NCBI RefSeq assembly: GCF_036370855.1
Contig: NC_088100.1
Location: 106,994,387-107,058,386 of the forward strand
DNA from: Dromaius novaehollandiae
Lineage: Eukaryota > Chordata > Aves > Casuariiformes > Dromaiidae
Direction: 5' to 3'
DNA length: 64,000 nucleotides
Below, in pieces: positions 51,472 to 61,099 of this stretch. Under the pieces are notes generated by a model that was not told where the DNA came from, made no database searches, and saw only the letters and a program-made list of their open reading frames with translations. Positions within the stretch are counted from its first letter, which is position 1; the number at the start of each line of letters is the position of its first letter. Made by a program: the position numbers and the translations under genes.

Positions 51472-51507
51472 GGGCGGGGCGGGGCGGCGCGGCGGAGCGC
51501 GGATTGG
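51472..51507 (+). promoter_or_regulatory. HLX: HLX core promoter elements: GC boxes and inverted CCAAT
   Basis: Overlapping GGGCGG boxes span 51472-51487 and an inverted CCAAT (ATTGG) sits at 51503-51507, about 370 bp before the ATG. No TATA box is evident. This arrangement suits a CpG-island promoter with transcription starting roughly 51540-51620, so the 5' UTR would be about 250-330 nt. The start site is inferred. Confidence 0.5.
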
Positions 51508-51762
51508 GCGCGGGCGGCCCGGGGGGCGGCGGGAGCGAGGGCTGCGCCGGGGCCGGGAGTCGCTGCCAGAGAAAGTTTGGGGAGGGGTGGATTTTTTCCC
51601 CAGTGCGAGGAAGGGGTTTTGTTTTGTTTTGCTTGCACCGCTCCGCTCCCGCTCGCCCGTCGCTCCCGCCGCGGGTCTCGGGCGTTTTGCTTTTTTCCGC
51701 CTTTTCGCTTCCCCCTCGCCCCGCGGCGGCAGCCGGCGCCGCGCCGCCCGCCCGCCCTCCCC

Positions 51763-51810
51763 ATGCGCCCGGGGCGGCGGGCAGCCCCGCGCCGCGCTCC
51801 CGGGAGCTGA
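51763..51810 (+). CDS. Small upstream ORF in the probable HLX 5' UTR
   Basis: ATG at 51763 opens a 15-codon frame rich in Arg, Pro and Ala that ends at TGA 51808-51810, 65 nt before the HLX ATG. The start context is weak (C at -3). It lies in the likely 5' UTR and could dampen HLX translation. It is very short and GC-rich, so it may be incidental. Confidence 0.3.
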   Translation: MRPGRRAAPRRAPGS

Positions 51811-51875
51811 GCGGCGCAGCGGCGCGTCCCGCGGGGGAGCGGAGCGCAGCGCGGCCCGCGGGCGCCGGCGGCAGG

Positions 51876-52428
51876 ATGTACACCGCCGGGCTGGCCCCTT
51901 TCTACGCCTCCAACTTCAGCCTCTGGTCAGCGGCGTACTGCTCGGCGGCGGCGCCGGGCGCCGGCGGCTGCTTCCCGCTGGAGCACGGCGCGGCGAAGAA
52001 GCCGTCCTTCTGCATCGCCGACATCCTGCACGCCGGCGGCGAGGCGGCGGGCGGCCCCGCCGAGGGGCTGCCCGGCGGCCCCGGGGCCGCGCTGCCGCCG
52101 GCGCTGGGCGCCGTGCACCACGGCGGCCCCTTCCACGCCGCCGCCTCGCCGCTGCGGCCCACGCCCGTGGTGGCCCCCGACGCCCCCGCCGCCTTCCCGC
52201 CGCGCCTCTCGCCGCTCTCGGCCGCCTACCACCCCCACCACCGCCCCCCGCAGCACCGCTCCCCCGCGGCGGCGGCCGCCGGCGGCGCGCCGCCCCCCGC
52301 CCGCGGCCCCGGCAGCCACACGCACGGCTCGGCGCCGGCGCCCTCCAGCAAGGACCTGAAATTCGGGATCGACCGCATTTTGTCGGCGGAGTTCGACCCC
52401 AAAGTCAAGGAAGGCAACACGCTGAGAG
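51876..52428 (+). CDS. HLX: HLX exon 1 coding part (residues 1-184)
   Basis: It starts at ATG 51876 and ends with donor AGAG|gtagag. It encodes both eh1-like motifs (FCIADIL, FGIDRIL), a His-rich [10 protein letters not shown] segment and the conserved [12 protein letters not shown] end. One base of the Asp codon carries over to exon 2. The frame stays open upstream to 51195, but this only reflects GC-rich sequence without stops. Confidence 0.95.
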
Positions 52429-55154
52429 GTAGAGAAACCGCCGCGCCGCGCCGCGCCGCCCTCCCCGCCCTCCCCGCCGGCGCGCTCGGGGCTCCCTTCC
52501 CTCCCGGGCCGCAGGCGCCCGCGTTGCGGAAACTTTCCCGAAGCAGCCGAGAGCGGCGCGAACGGTGTAAATGTGCTTTTTAAACAGCGCTCCCTGAAAT
52601 AGCCGCCGGGCAGCCTGTGACTAGGGTTGCGCCGCTTTGGAAAATAGCGATAGCGTAAAAATAGCGAATCAAACCCTCTCGGGTTCCCAAGCCGGGCCGA
52701 GGTTTTCCTCCAGACGGTAGAGCCCGTTTTAAAGGCTTTTGCTGCAGTCAGTCTTCTCCCGCAGCGTGTAAACATCCTGACAAAGGAGTAAATACCTCGG
52801 GAGATCTCCGAGTCCCGGGGCAATGCCGCGGCTCCCGGGAAGGCCGTCGGGCGAGCTCCGGGGCTCGCCCGGCCCCGCCGCCTCCCCTGGGCGCAGGCGC
52901 CCGCAGCCCGCCCGGCCGGCACCGGCCGACCCCGTCCCCGTCCCCGTCCCCCCCCTTAGGCCGCAGGGGAGCCCGGACCCGTCCGCTAGAAGCGTCCCGG
53001 TGCGTCGATTTGGACTGCGGTGTAACAGAGCTCTGCTTGTTCCTGTGCTCACAGATCTGACCTCCTTATTAACTACCAGCCGCCAAACTGGGGTTCATCT
53101 CCCCAACTTGCAGCCTTCCGCCAGCCAGTTCTTCGCGTCTCTAGACCCCATTAACGAGGCCTCTACCATTCTGGGTCCCTTAAACACAAACCCAAGGAGC
53201 TCAGTTCAGCACCAGTTTCAAGACACTTTTCCAGGTACCTACCCTCCCCTCCGACCCCCGCGCCCGGGGCCGGCCGGGCCCCCGCCGGCTGCCGCCGCGG
53301 CCGCAGCGCGCCCTGGGGCCGCAGGCTCCCTCTGCTCCAGGGGACTCGGCGGATGCTTTTGAAGCGCCAGGGCGCCTTTTTCTAGCGAGGCTCAGCTTTT
53401 GGCCATCTCGGTCCCGAGCGAAAGCGCGGGGGGGGGAGGAAGACCCGACTAGCGGCCTGAACCAGATCATCCGATCGAGCAAAAATAGTACCTGGGGCGA
53501 GAGAGAAAGGGCGGGGAGGGGGAAAAGGAAAATATCCGAGTCAGGAAAACATGCCGTCCTTGTCTGAGGAAACACGCGCTTACAGAAATTATACCCAGTC
53601 GGCAGGCAGGGCGACACTTGCTTGGGCCTTCCCTGCACACCGCAGCCGGGCTGTTGTTTGGAACGGATTTAATGCTTCTTTTCAGGCGTCGATATTAATA
53701 ACGCACTTTCCCCGTCTCCCTCTCTCTCTGTCTCTCTTTCCCTAACACCAGGTCCGTATGCAGTTTTAACTAAGGACACGCTGCCTCAGACGTACAAGAG
53801 GAAGCGCTCCTGGTCCAGGGCTGTTTTTTCCAACCTGCAGAGGAAAGGTTTAGAAAAGCGGTTCGAAATCCAGAAGTATGTCACCAAACCGGACAGAAAG
53901 CAACTCGCGGCAATGCTGGGGCTGACAGATGCTCAAGTAAGAACGGCTTCTTTCTTTTTTAATGCACCCTTCTTTTACTTCCAGTTTTCTTTAGGCGAAT
54001 ATTAGGGGGGTTTTCACAATTGTTTTCCCTTCCTTAATCTTTTCTGGGATTCATTTAGAAGTAGGATCTCGGCTTGGCGGGGTTACCTGGACTCCCACAT
54101 TAAACGTGTTTTTGTGAGATCCTGTACGGCCACACGTTAGCATTTTATAGCGGGATTAACTACCCGGTCCTAACGTGAAGATTTTGCCCATGGGCTCTTC
54201 GCGTTTGTTTTGGCAGACACTGACAACGACAAGCGAGGAGACAAACAGGGCCAGAGGAGATAATCAGTATGCACTTTATTGAAGTGCAACTCACTGTAGG
54301 AGGCAGTTTAGGTCAAAGGAAGTAGAAACAAACACACTATTTTTTAATGTCCTCTGTTTTTTCTTTTAAATCTCTCCTCGCCTTGTGAAATCCCTAGTTC
54401 TGGGGAAGTGAAAACTTCTCTTCAAACGGAATCATTAAACGCCACTCCGTAATGATTTCACTATTGACGGCCCACAGCGCACAGAATTGTATAACGCTGT
54501 GGTTTCTTGAGCAAGATTTGGTTTCCTGGAAGAAGAAGTAGAAAAGAGAGAGAGAGAAAAAAAACCAGACCCTGTTGTATTTAAACACGCGAGGAAGGAG
54601 ATAAAAGAAAAAAAAAGGTTACTCGCGTAAGGGTGGGGGCAGAGGCAAACGACGACGGTGCCTCCTTTTATCCCCGCGCTGCCCGCCTGCGGGCGCGGGG
54701 CTCTGCTCCCCCGGCGCGGAGCCGGCCGCGGCGGGGCGCGGGGCGCGGCCCGGCGCGACTCGGCGCGGCCCGGCCCGGTTCGGCGCGGCGCTGACGCTGC
54801 GCGGGGCCGCAGGTGAAGGTGTGGTTCCAGAACCGGCGCATGAAGTGGCGGCACTCCAAGGAGGCGCAGGCCCAGAAGGACAAGGACAAGGAGCCGGCGG
54901 CCGAGCGGGCCGGCGCGCCGCCCGCCGCCCCGGGAGAGCCCGAGCGCAGCCCCAGCCGCTCCGAGGGCGACAGCGACAGCAGCGACGCGGACTCCCTCGA
55001 CATGGCGCCCAGCGACACGGAAAGGACTGAGGGCGCCGAGCAGAGCCAGCCCCAAAGCGGTGTCATCAAGCCCTCCGGCAGCCCCGGCCTCCCCTCCCCG
55101 CCGCCGCCCGCCGCCAGCCCCGAGCCGCCGCCCGCCCCGCGGAGCGGCCTATAG
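51876..55154 (+). CDS. HLX: HLX, H2.0-like homeobox transcription factor (4 exons, 419 aa, complete)
   Basis: Joined exons 51876-52428, 53055-53234, 53752-53936 and 54813-55154 give 419 residues; all introns are GT-AG. The ATG has A at -3. The protein starts [20 protein letters not shown], as in vertebrate HLX. Features: eh1-like FCIADIL at 45-51; Ala/Pro/His-rich region about 55-155; second eh1-like FGIDRIL at 163-169; conserved [13 protein letters not shown] linker; homeodomain 263-322 with W310, F311, Q312, N313 and R315 (positions 48, 49, 50, 51, 53); acidic/Ser region after 340 with [11 protein letters not shown]. Family knowledge: HLX is a nuclear NK-like homeodomain factor needed for visceral mesenchyme, liver, gut and enteric neuron development and used in haematopoietic and Th1 cells; eh1 motifs recruit Groucho/TLE co-repressors. 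Human HLX has 488 residues; the shortfall is largely in the C-terminal tail. Confidence 0.97.
52429..53054 (+). other. HLX: HLX intron 1 (626 bp)
   Basis: GT-AG intron, CpG-rich at both ends. Nothing else recognised inside. Confidence 0.93.
53055..53234 (+). CDS. HLX: HLX exon 2 (residues 185-244)
   Basis: This 180-bp exon lies between acceptor gtgctcacag and donor CCAG|gtacct. It reads [20 protein letters not shown], then [13 protein letters not shown], and ends QHQFQDTFP plus one base of Gly. It forms the highly conserved linker between the repressor region and the homeodomain. Confidence 0.96.
53235..53751 (+). other. HLX: HLX intron 2 (517 bp)
   Basis: GT-AG intron ending in a long pyrimidine tract (CTCT repeats) before the acceptor. 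No other feature. Confidence 0.94.
53752..53936 (+). CDS. HLX: HLX exon 3 (residues 245-306; homeodomain helices 1-2)
   Basis: The acceptor ctaacaccag ends at 53751 and the donor CAA|gtaaga follows 53936. It reads [18 protein letters not shown], then the homeodomain from R263 through [17 protein letters not shown] to LTDAQ. It ends exactly after homeodomain position 44, the intron site seen in many NK-like homeobox genes. Confidence 0.97.
53937..54812 (+). other. HLX: HLX intron 3 (876 bp), interrupting the homeodomain
   Basis: GT-AG phase-0 intron between homeodomain positions 44 and 45. The central part (about 54000-54620) is AT-rich and non-repetitive and may hold regulatory sequence. No coding frame is supported. 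Confidence 0.95.
54813..55154 (+). CDS. HLX: HLX exon 4 coding part (residues 307-419; recognition helix and tail)
   Basis: The acceptor ggggccgcag ends at 54812 and the stop TAG lies at 55152-55154. It opens with [20 protein letters not shown], the recognition helix, followed by a Lys/Asp stretch (KDKDKE), [25 protein letters not shown] and a Pro-rich end PPAPRSGL. The human tail continues with a long Gly/Ser-rich segment that is absent here. Confidence 0.96.
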   Translation: MKVWFQNRRMKWRHSKEAQAQKDKDKEPAAERAGAPPAAPGEPERSPSRSEGDSDSSDADSLDMAPSDTERTEGAEQSQPQSGVIKPSGSPGLPSPPPPAASPEPPPAPRSGL

Positions 55155-55424
55155 ACGGGGCGGCCGCGGCGCCTCCGCCCGGGACCTCCGCGCTAATTTA
55201 TATCCCTTCCTCCGAGCCGCCACCGGGCCTCGGAGGACGAGGGGGCACAGCGAGACCCGCCTCCTCCCCCGCTGCCGGCGCCCGGCCCGGCGGCGAGGGC
55301 TGGCGGACTCGGGCGGCGCGGGGAGCTCCAGCCCAGGACGGTTGTGCATGAGGCGGGCTGCAGCGCTGCCCGGCCGCCTCTCCCTCCGTGCTGCTCGGTG
55401 GGAGAGCGGGATTTCTCTTTTTCT

Positions 55425-55460
55425 CTTCTTCTTCTTCTTCTTCTTCTTCTTCTTCTTCTT
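55425..55460. repeat. (CTT)12 microsatellite in the HLX 3' UTR
   Basis: Twelve perfect CTT units followed by a short T run to about 55468. Confidence 0.97.
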
Positions 55461-55689
55461 TTTTTTTTAATTTTATTCTCCCTCCCCCACCCCTTGCCCC
55501 CTCCAGGAAAGTCCGAGCGAGGGACTCCGAGAATGTGCTCTGAAATCCCTCTCCCCAACTCAGACATTTTACAATGTGAAGTATTTTGCCAGCATCCTCA
55601 TTGGTTGCAACGTGTTGCTTTGAATAATCCGGCCAAGAAATACTGCACTGACAAAATATATAAATATATATATATATATATCTCCTGTA

Positions 55690-55695
55690 AATAAA
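55690..55695 (+). terminator. HLX: HLX polyadenylation signal AATAAA
   Basis: A canonical hexamer about 540 bp after the stop, followed by a GT/T-rich stretch (tgtttgctatggtttgt). Confidence 0.8.
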
Positions 55696-55715
55696 ATGTT
55701 TGCTATGGTTTGTAA

Positions 55716-56030
55716 CCACGTCAGTCTGTTGACCAGGGGAGAGGGCTGATGAAGTTGATCCAGCTTCCTATGCCCCGCTCAAAGGCAGGCACTGTCTGGT
55801 CCTCGCCTCGAAAGACTCTCGATACAGCCTTCTCCTTTTTTCCCCTTTCTTTTTTTAATGGAGCCGATGACAAGATCCGGATTTGACTATGCAAAATTGT
55901 GCCTCGGGGAGAAAGCTGCCAATTACATTTGTAGATCCAAATTCGCGTATATATGTATGTATGTATGTGTATATATATATTTATATAATATTCTTTTTCT
56001 TGGTGGGGGGGCGGCTTTTTATTTTTGTTC
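55716..56030. other. HLX downstream flank with a TA/TGTA simple repeat
   Basis: A TA/TGTA repeat lies at about 55946-55990. No gene. Confidence 0.7.
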
Positions 56031-57640
56031 TTAAAGCGAGACCGCAGCGGACTCCTCAGCTCCCCGGGGCCCGGGGCCCAAGCGGCCCCGTCGCGCGGGC
56101 GCTCGCAGGGCAGCGGCGCGCGCGGCCCCGGGCCGGGGCTGCGGGTGGGGCGGGGCGGGGCGGGGGGAGCCGTTTGGGTGGGTTTTGCTCGGATTTGTTA
56201 GGTCGCTCCCCGCAGGCCGCCGCGGGGCTGCCGCCGTGTGTGTGGGCGCTCTGTGACGTCACAAAGCCTCTGTGCGGCCCGGGGGCGCTCTGTGACGTCA
56301 CAGTGCCGCCGCGAGGCCCGGGGGCGCTCTGTGACGTCACAGTGCGCGCGGGGAGGGGGCGGCGGCGGCCGGGGCTGCGCCGCGGAGGGTTTCAGGCCGC
56401 GCTCTCGCTCTCTCCAGGTGGGCGCTGCGCGGCCGGGTCTTGCCGGGCTGACGGCCTCGCCGGGGCGGGCGAGCCAAAGCTGCTTGAAGCCCGTGGCTGG
56501 ACCCCTCCTTCCCGCCCGCCTGCGGGCCCGGGCTCGGATCTGCCGGCTCCGCTCAGGTTTATCTGCTGCGTGTCTGACACCTCGGAGAAGGGAAGCGCTG
56601 TGGTACTAACCGCTCCGCTGGTGTGGGGTGCGGGGAGAGACGAGGGGCTGTTTCTCAGGTAGCCTCCTTCCTGCTCCTCCCTTCTCGAGCAGCATCAATA
56701 AAAGCGAAAGCCGCACCGGTGAGAACCCGGACTGTCATTTCCCGCTGGAAAATGGGCTTTTGCACCAGGGTTTTCTGCGAGACCCTAGTCAAAGCTGCTA
56801 CTTCAGTTTTCAAACACGGCGACTGTAATTGCAGGACCGGGAGAGGCCTGATCCTGCCCAGGAGGGCAAAGGCTGGGGCAGGCGGAGTGAACCAGACCCC
56901 CCATGCTGAGCTGCCTGGCTCTGAGCATGTGACACCTTTAGAAAGAGAGGGGAGACGGAGGAAAAAAAAAGGCGACGGACTGGAAAGCGGTCGGTGTCGT
57001 CTGGCGGTGCGGAGGCGGGCGAGCCCCCGGCTGGCGCGTCCCCGAGGGGTGCCGCGGGAAGGCCGCTGCGCCGGGGGTGGTGTGTCGGGGGGGGCACCCT
57101 CCTGGGGGCCACCCCCCAGCCAGCAGCGAGAGTCTCGCCCTAGGGCCCTGCAAAACAGGACCCCTGAGGGAAGAGGAGGAGGCTGAAAGCATTTTCAACT
57201 ATTTCTCCCGCCCTCCCCCGGCACGAACAAGAGGGAGAAGGGAGCGGGGGCAAACCGCAAGCCCACCTTGCGGGCCGCGGCAGGCGAAGAGGGGCCAGGT
57301 GAAATGGGAAATAAGATCCGACGGAACGGGCAAAGGCTCTGCCCGAACCACGGCAGGCAGGGGCTTTTCCGAGGGTGTCGCGCACAGAGTGCCGCTCCCC
57401 GCACGGGTGCGCGCAGCGGCCGCGCACGGCAGCGCGCTCGGGGCGCCTTCCCCGTCCCACCGCTGCCGGCACAGCGAGGCAGGAGACAGAGGAGGAAGGA
57501 GCCGGAGGGAGCTTGTAAATCTGGGCTGCTCTTGAGGCGCTCTGAGGGAGGAAACGGGGCTGTCACGGCCTCTGGAGGGGGCACCCGCGGAGCGTGGAGC
57601 GGCCCCTGCGACTTGCCCTCAGCGCCAGGACAGCGGGCTA
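56030..57640. promoter_or_regulatory. CpG island downstream of HLX
   Basis: Very GC- and CpG-rich, with GC boxes (ggggcggggcggggcgg near 56146-56163) and the CRE array described separately. Overlapping long frames on both strands are compositional. It may be a promoter for an unannotated transcript or a bivalent regulatory island. No splice-supported gene is visible. Confidence 0.65.
56244..56342. promoter_or_regulatory. Triple CRE array: three full TGACGTCA sites on a 39-bp tandem repeat
   Basis: TGACGTCA occurs at 56254-56261, 56293-56300 and 56332-56339, exactly 39 bp apart, each inside the 12-bp palindrome TGTGACGTCACA and preceded by GGGCGCTC. Copies 2 and 3 share 15 identical bases upstream (cccgggggcgctctg). 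Full CRE palindromes bind CREB/ATF/CREM dimers when unmethylated. The array lies about 0.55 kb past the HLX poly(A) signal. Confidence 0.85.
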
Positions 57641-60180
57641 TTCCCGGGGCCGCCGCTGTAAGCTGCAGCGGGAGGTTTCTTACGAAGGGTCGGTTTATAA
57701 CTTCCGCTAAAAATAAGGGAAGCCATGGGACAGATGTCCAGCGAAACGTTAGGCTATTTCTGTTCCGACAGGCGCAGTGCGGCTCGCGGAGGAGCGGGAG
57801 CTGCTCTGCCTCGCTTGTTTTCGCTCCCCGAGGCTGACCCGCGCGGAGCAGGCGCGGAGAGCACCGCAGAGGCGGGCTCGGGAGCCGAGCAGCGCGGGGC
57901 TGGACGCGGCTCTCCTCAGGCGGGGAAAGGAAAAGTGCACAGGGAGAAAGTCTCTCTTCCCGTAATTTAGAAAAGCCTGCACCCCTTCCCAGCACAGGCT
58001 TGCACAGGCGCAGTTTCCTTCCCTGGCATTTTCAATTAACGGGGGAAAATGCCGGCGTGGACCCCTGATGAGGCAGCGAGCGGGGGCAGCTTCTTTGCGG
58101 CAACTTTTAACAATAAGGCTGCAAAGGGGGGAAAATAACAGTGGTGAGAATCAGGCTGCGGAGAGAGATGATCGGGCGCAGACGGAAGAACTGCGCTAAA
58201 AATTCCTCCGGGTGGGGCCGGAGGGGCCCGAGGACACGAGGCAGGAGGCGAGGGGGCTCCCCGCGCCTGCCCCCCGCGCCGCCAGGCTTCGCGGGCTCCG
58301 TGCGCGGCCGCCGCGGCGGAGCGCTGCGCTCCCCGCACCTCGGGCGGCTGCTCTGGTCAAGTGCAGAGTGGGGAGAATAATTTTTTGCCTCCCCCTTCCG
58401 AAAAAAGGAAAACTCTCTCCCTCATTGCCTCCCTTGTGCGTGTCTTCGGATGGTGGACCAAACCCACCAAAACGAGTTCTCGGAAAGATGCGCGGACAGA
58501 GAGATTTGTGTCCGTCTCGACTGGGGAGGGAGTTTGCCCGGTCTCGCAGGGCTGGAGTTTACGCCTAAAATATTGCGGAACAAGTCGAGACAGCGTCGTG
58601 GTTATAGCCAGGTCGATCGCGATTCACTGGTGAATGCGACCTGTCTGTAATGCAATTCAACACTGATCCAGAGTAGGACCGAAAGTGGGTTTTCTGCCCC
58701 CCGCCCCGGCTCCCCGATAACACGGGACAATTTTGATACAGGTCATTTCTAAATGCGAAATGTCTGGCATCATATTGCAAGAGCCCGCGGTTACTCCGCT
58801 GATCCGATTTCTCGACGCTTTCTAAATGGGAGGGGGTGTCACAGCTTTTCGGACGGTTCCTTTATTCCCCCCACCCAAATCTGTTGTGACTCTTTCAGAC
58901 CCGTGCCTTCCGATCCCAAGCCGCCTGGGCTGTGTCGGTGCTGCTCTGCTCTGCCCGGTGAGGGCCAGGGTCCCCGCGGAGGGGTCGGGGGGCGCCCGTT
59001 CCCCGGCACTTGCCGGTGCACGGCGCTGTCTCCAGACGATGTGGCCCCGGCTGTGCGGCATAGCAGCCTCGCTCTCCCCTCCCGTGTGCCCCGCAGAGCT
59101 TCTCGGGCTTGTTGCAGATGAAGGATTGTACGAGACCAAGGCACGGGAGCGATGCTGCACGGGACAAGAGGTTTCCCTGCCTCCTCCTAGTTTTGCATGT
59201 GCGGGAAATCGAATTAATGAGAAATAGGGAGGCCTTTTTGTGCCGGCTCATGAGCTGAACCCCTTCTGCAAACGACGACTTTGTACACGCAAAGATGAGC
59301 AGCCTGCCTTTCCAGAGCCGAGTCTTGACGAGCTGCTTGGAGAGAAGCGTACCCATAACCCCAAATCTCCCGGACCGCTATCTTCAGAGGTCCAATGAGA
59401 TCCTTTTCTCCTGCTCGATTTCTCACTAGAAACCTCCCATCTCCAAAGAGTCTTAAGGCAGCCTCTGAAATAATAGCCACGTTTGAAAAGAAAAAAAAAG
59501 ACACAACATTTTAAGCGAGCAATTTACTGGAACAGTGGAAAAGGGCTGGAGCGGGCTGGACCGCGAGCGCCCTGGGGTCTGGCGCAAACCTTCCCCTGCG
59601 CGGGCAGGGGACGCGCCCACTGCCCGCTCGCTCGGGGCTTGCGCCCCCCTCGCAGAGCCCTGCAGCATCGGCAGGGAGGGCAGGGAAACCTGAGTTCGCC
59701 TCCCTCGTTAGCTCAGTGAGATCAGCCCGGCTCCTTAGGAAAATATTTTTATTTTATTTTAATGTCGGGCTTAAGCTTATGTCTTAAAAAATAATTGTTT
59801 TCAGACTCCGGTTTGCTCGGAATCACTGTTTCACACTCACGCGCACACACAGCCTTCTCTGCAGTTCATGCCTCGGGACTGCCTGGCGTCTGCAAGACAA
59901 ACTGCAATCTCCGAAATGTCAACTTTTGCCACAATCTCGACTAAAAAAACCACCCCCTTCTTATTACTGTTGAGCGCTCATCAGAAATAATGGCTGTTTA
60001 CACAAAACCTTTATTCACTTTCTTAAATAAACGCCAGTGAATTCAAATAAAGCAAACCCTCAGCTATAATTCAGGCACAACGTTTGCTGTGTGTATTCTC
60101 GGCTGCGGACCTGGAGAGACTCCTAGGAGAGAAACATGAAGTCTCCTTTCATAGTCCACCTCCATTAGCAAAATATTCTA
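57641..60180. other. HLX downstream flank, no gene seen
   Basis: GC-rich segments alternate with AT-rich ones. The part at 59980-60180 is AT-rich, non-repetitive and motif-dense (aataatggctgtttacac, ataaacgcc, ctataattc) and could be a conserved element. Confidence 0.5.
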
Positions 60181-60879
60181 GCTCACCTCGACCGATCTTT
60201 TCCTAACCAAGTTTTTTTTTTAATTTCCCCTTGGCCGAAAGGGAAATATTTCCTCCTTTGTCCCGTGTCTCCACTGTCCCGTCTCCAGAGATGGCATGTG
60301 GATGCTTTTCTTTTTAAACCAACTTGCAGAAGCCCCTTTCTCCTGCCCCAAAGCCCCGGCTCCGGGACGTGCGAAGGCGTCGGGCAGAGAGCGCAGGCAG
60401 CCGGACGCGGCCGCCGCGGGCTCGGGGGGCGCCGGCGCCGTCGGAAGCGCCGGGGCTTCGGCGCCGCGGGCGCCGCGCTGCAGGCGGACCCGGTCCCGGC
60501 GCAGCGCGCAGGCCGGGATGCTCTTAGCTCGGCGGGTGAGGGAGTCCGGCTCGGGGCTGGGGGGGCCGTGAGACAGGCGAGGCGATGTCGCGGTCTCATT
60601 TGTCTGAAAAAGCGGGCTAGAGGATGAATTTTTGCCCCTTGCAGCAAGAACGCTTTGGCAGAGCAAGGTAGCGGGCAGCGCTTGGTACCTGCCCCGCGGG
60701 GGGGCAGCGGGCCGCGGCACCCAGCGCCCCCTCGGCCCGGCGCCCACACCGCCTCCGCGGCCCCCGTGGGAGCTCCGCGGCCGGGGCCGTCGGGGCGGCC
60801 CTCGGGGGGGACGCGGGGACCTCAGGACATGTGCTGCCCCCCCTCCGCCCCCTGCTCCCAGGCCGGCACTCGCGGCCCC

Positions 60880-61065
60880 AGCTCTAATGAGATCCATTAA
60901 GCGTATTATTGATGTGGAGGTTTGCTGTGAGGTCCTGGCTGGAGGGAAGCGGAGCTCTGCTGCAGATACAGGCGCTCTGATCTGCACCACCTGGCTGAAA
61001 CCAGAGAGCCGCCACTTCATTAATGGGTTTAGCCTTTGCTAATTGGTGTCTTTAGGAGCCTTGCC
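60880..61065. promoter_or_regulatory. Candidate developmental enhancer
   Basis: An AT-richer island set between CpG-rich flanks. It has five homeodomain-type cores (ctaatgag, ccattaag, gtattattg, cattaatggg, gctaattgg), an E-box in accacctggc near 60987, and CAGATACAGG. No simple repeats or coding frame. Such islands in CpG-rich flanks of homeobox genes are commonly conserved enhancers; this one is inferred without alignment. Confidence 0.4.
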
Positions 61066-61099
61066 AAATTCTGCTCCGCGATCTTTGGAGGCAGCTTTT

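Larger units (their letters stand above)
55155..55715 (+). other. HLX: HLX 3' UTR
   Basis: It runs from the stop to about 20 nt past the AATAAA at 55690-55695. It starts GC-rich, passes a (CTT)12 repeat, and ends AT-rich with a (TA)n run. The end point is inferred from the signal. Confidence 0.75.

Noticed and set aside
51195..51875. In-frame N-terminal extension of HLX (227 codons upstream of the ATG)
   Set aside because: No in-frame ATG context; GC-rich leader without stops. The [17 protein letters not shown] start at 51876 matches known HLX N termini.
51927..52922. Minus-strand open frame of 331 codons antisense to HLX exon 1
   Set aside because: Shadow of a GC-rich coding exon, crossing the exon-intron boundary without splice logic.
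56056..56340. 13-residue peptide repeat (VTSQSAPGP type) on the minus strand and a matching ALCDVT repeat on +
   Set aside because: Arises because the 39-bp CRE repeat is a multiple of three. No evidence of translation.
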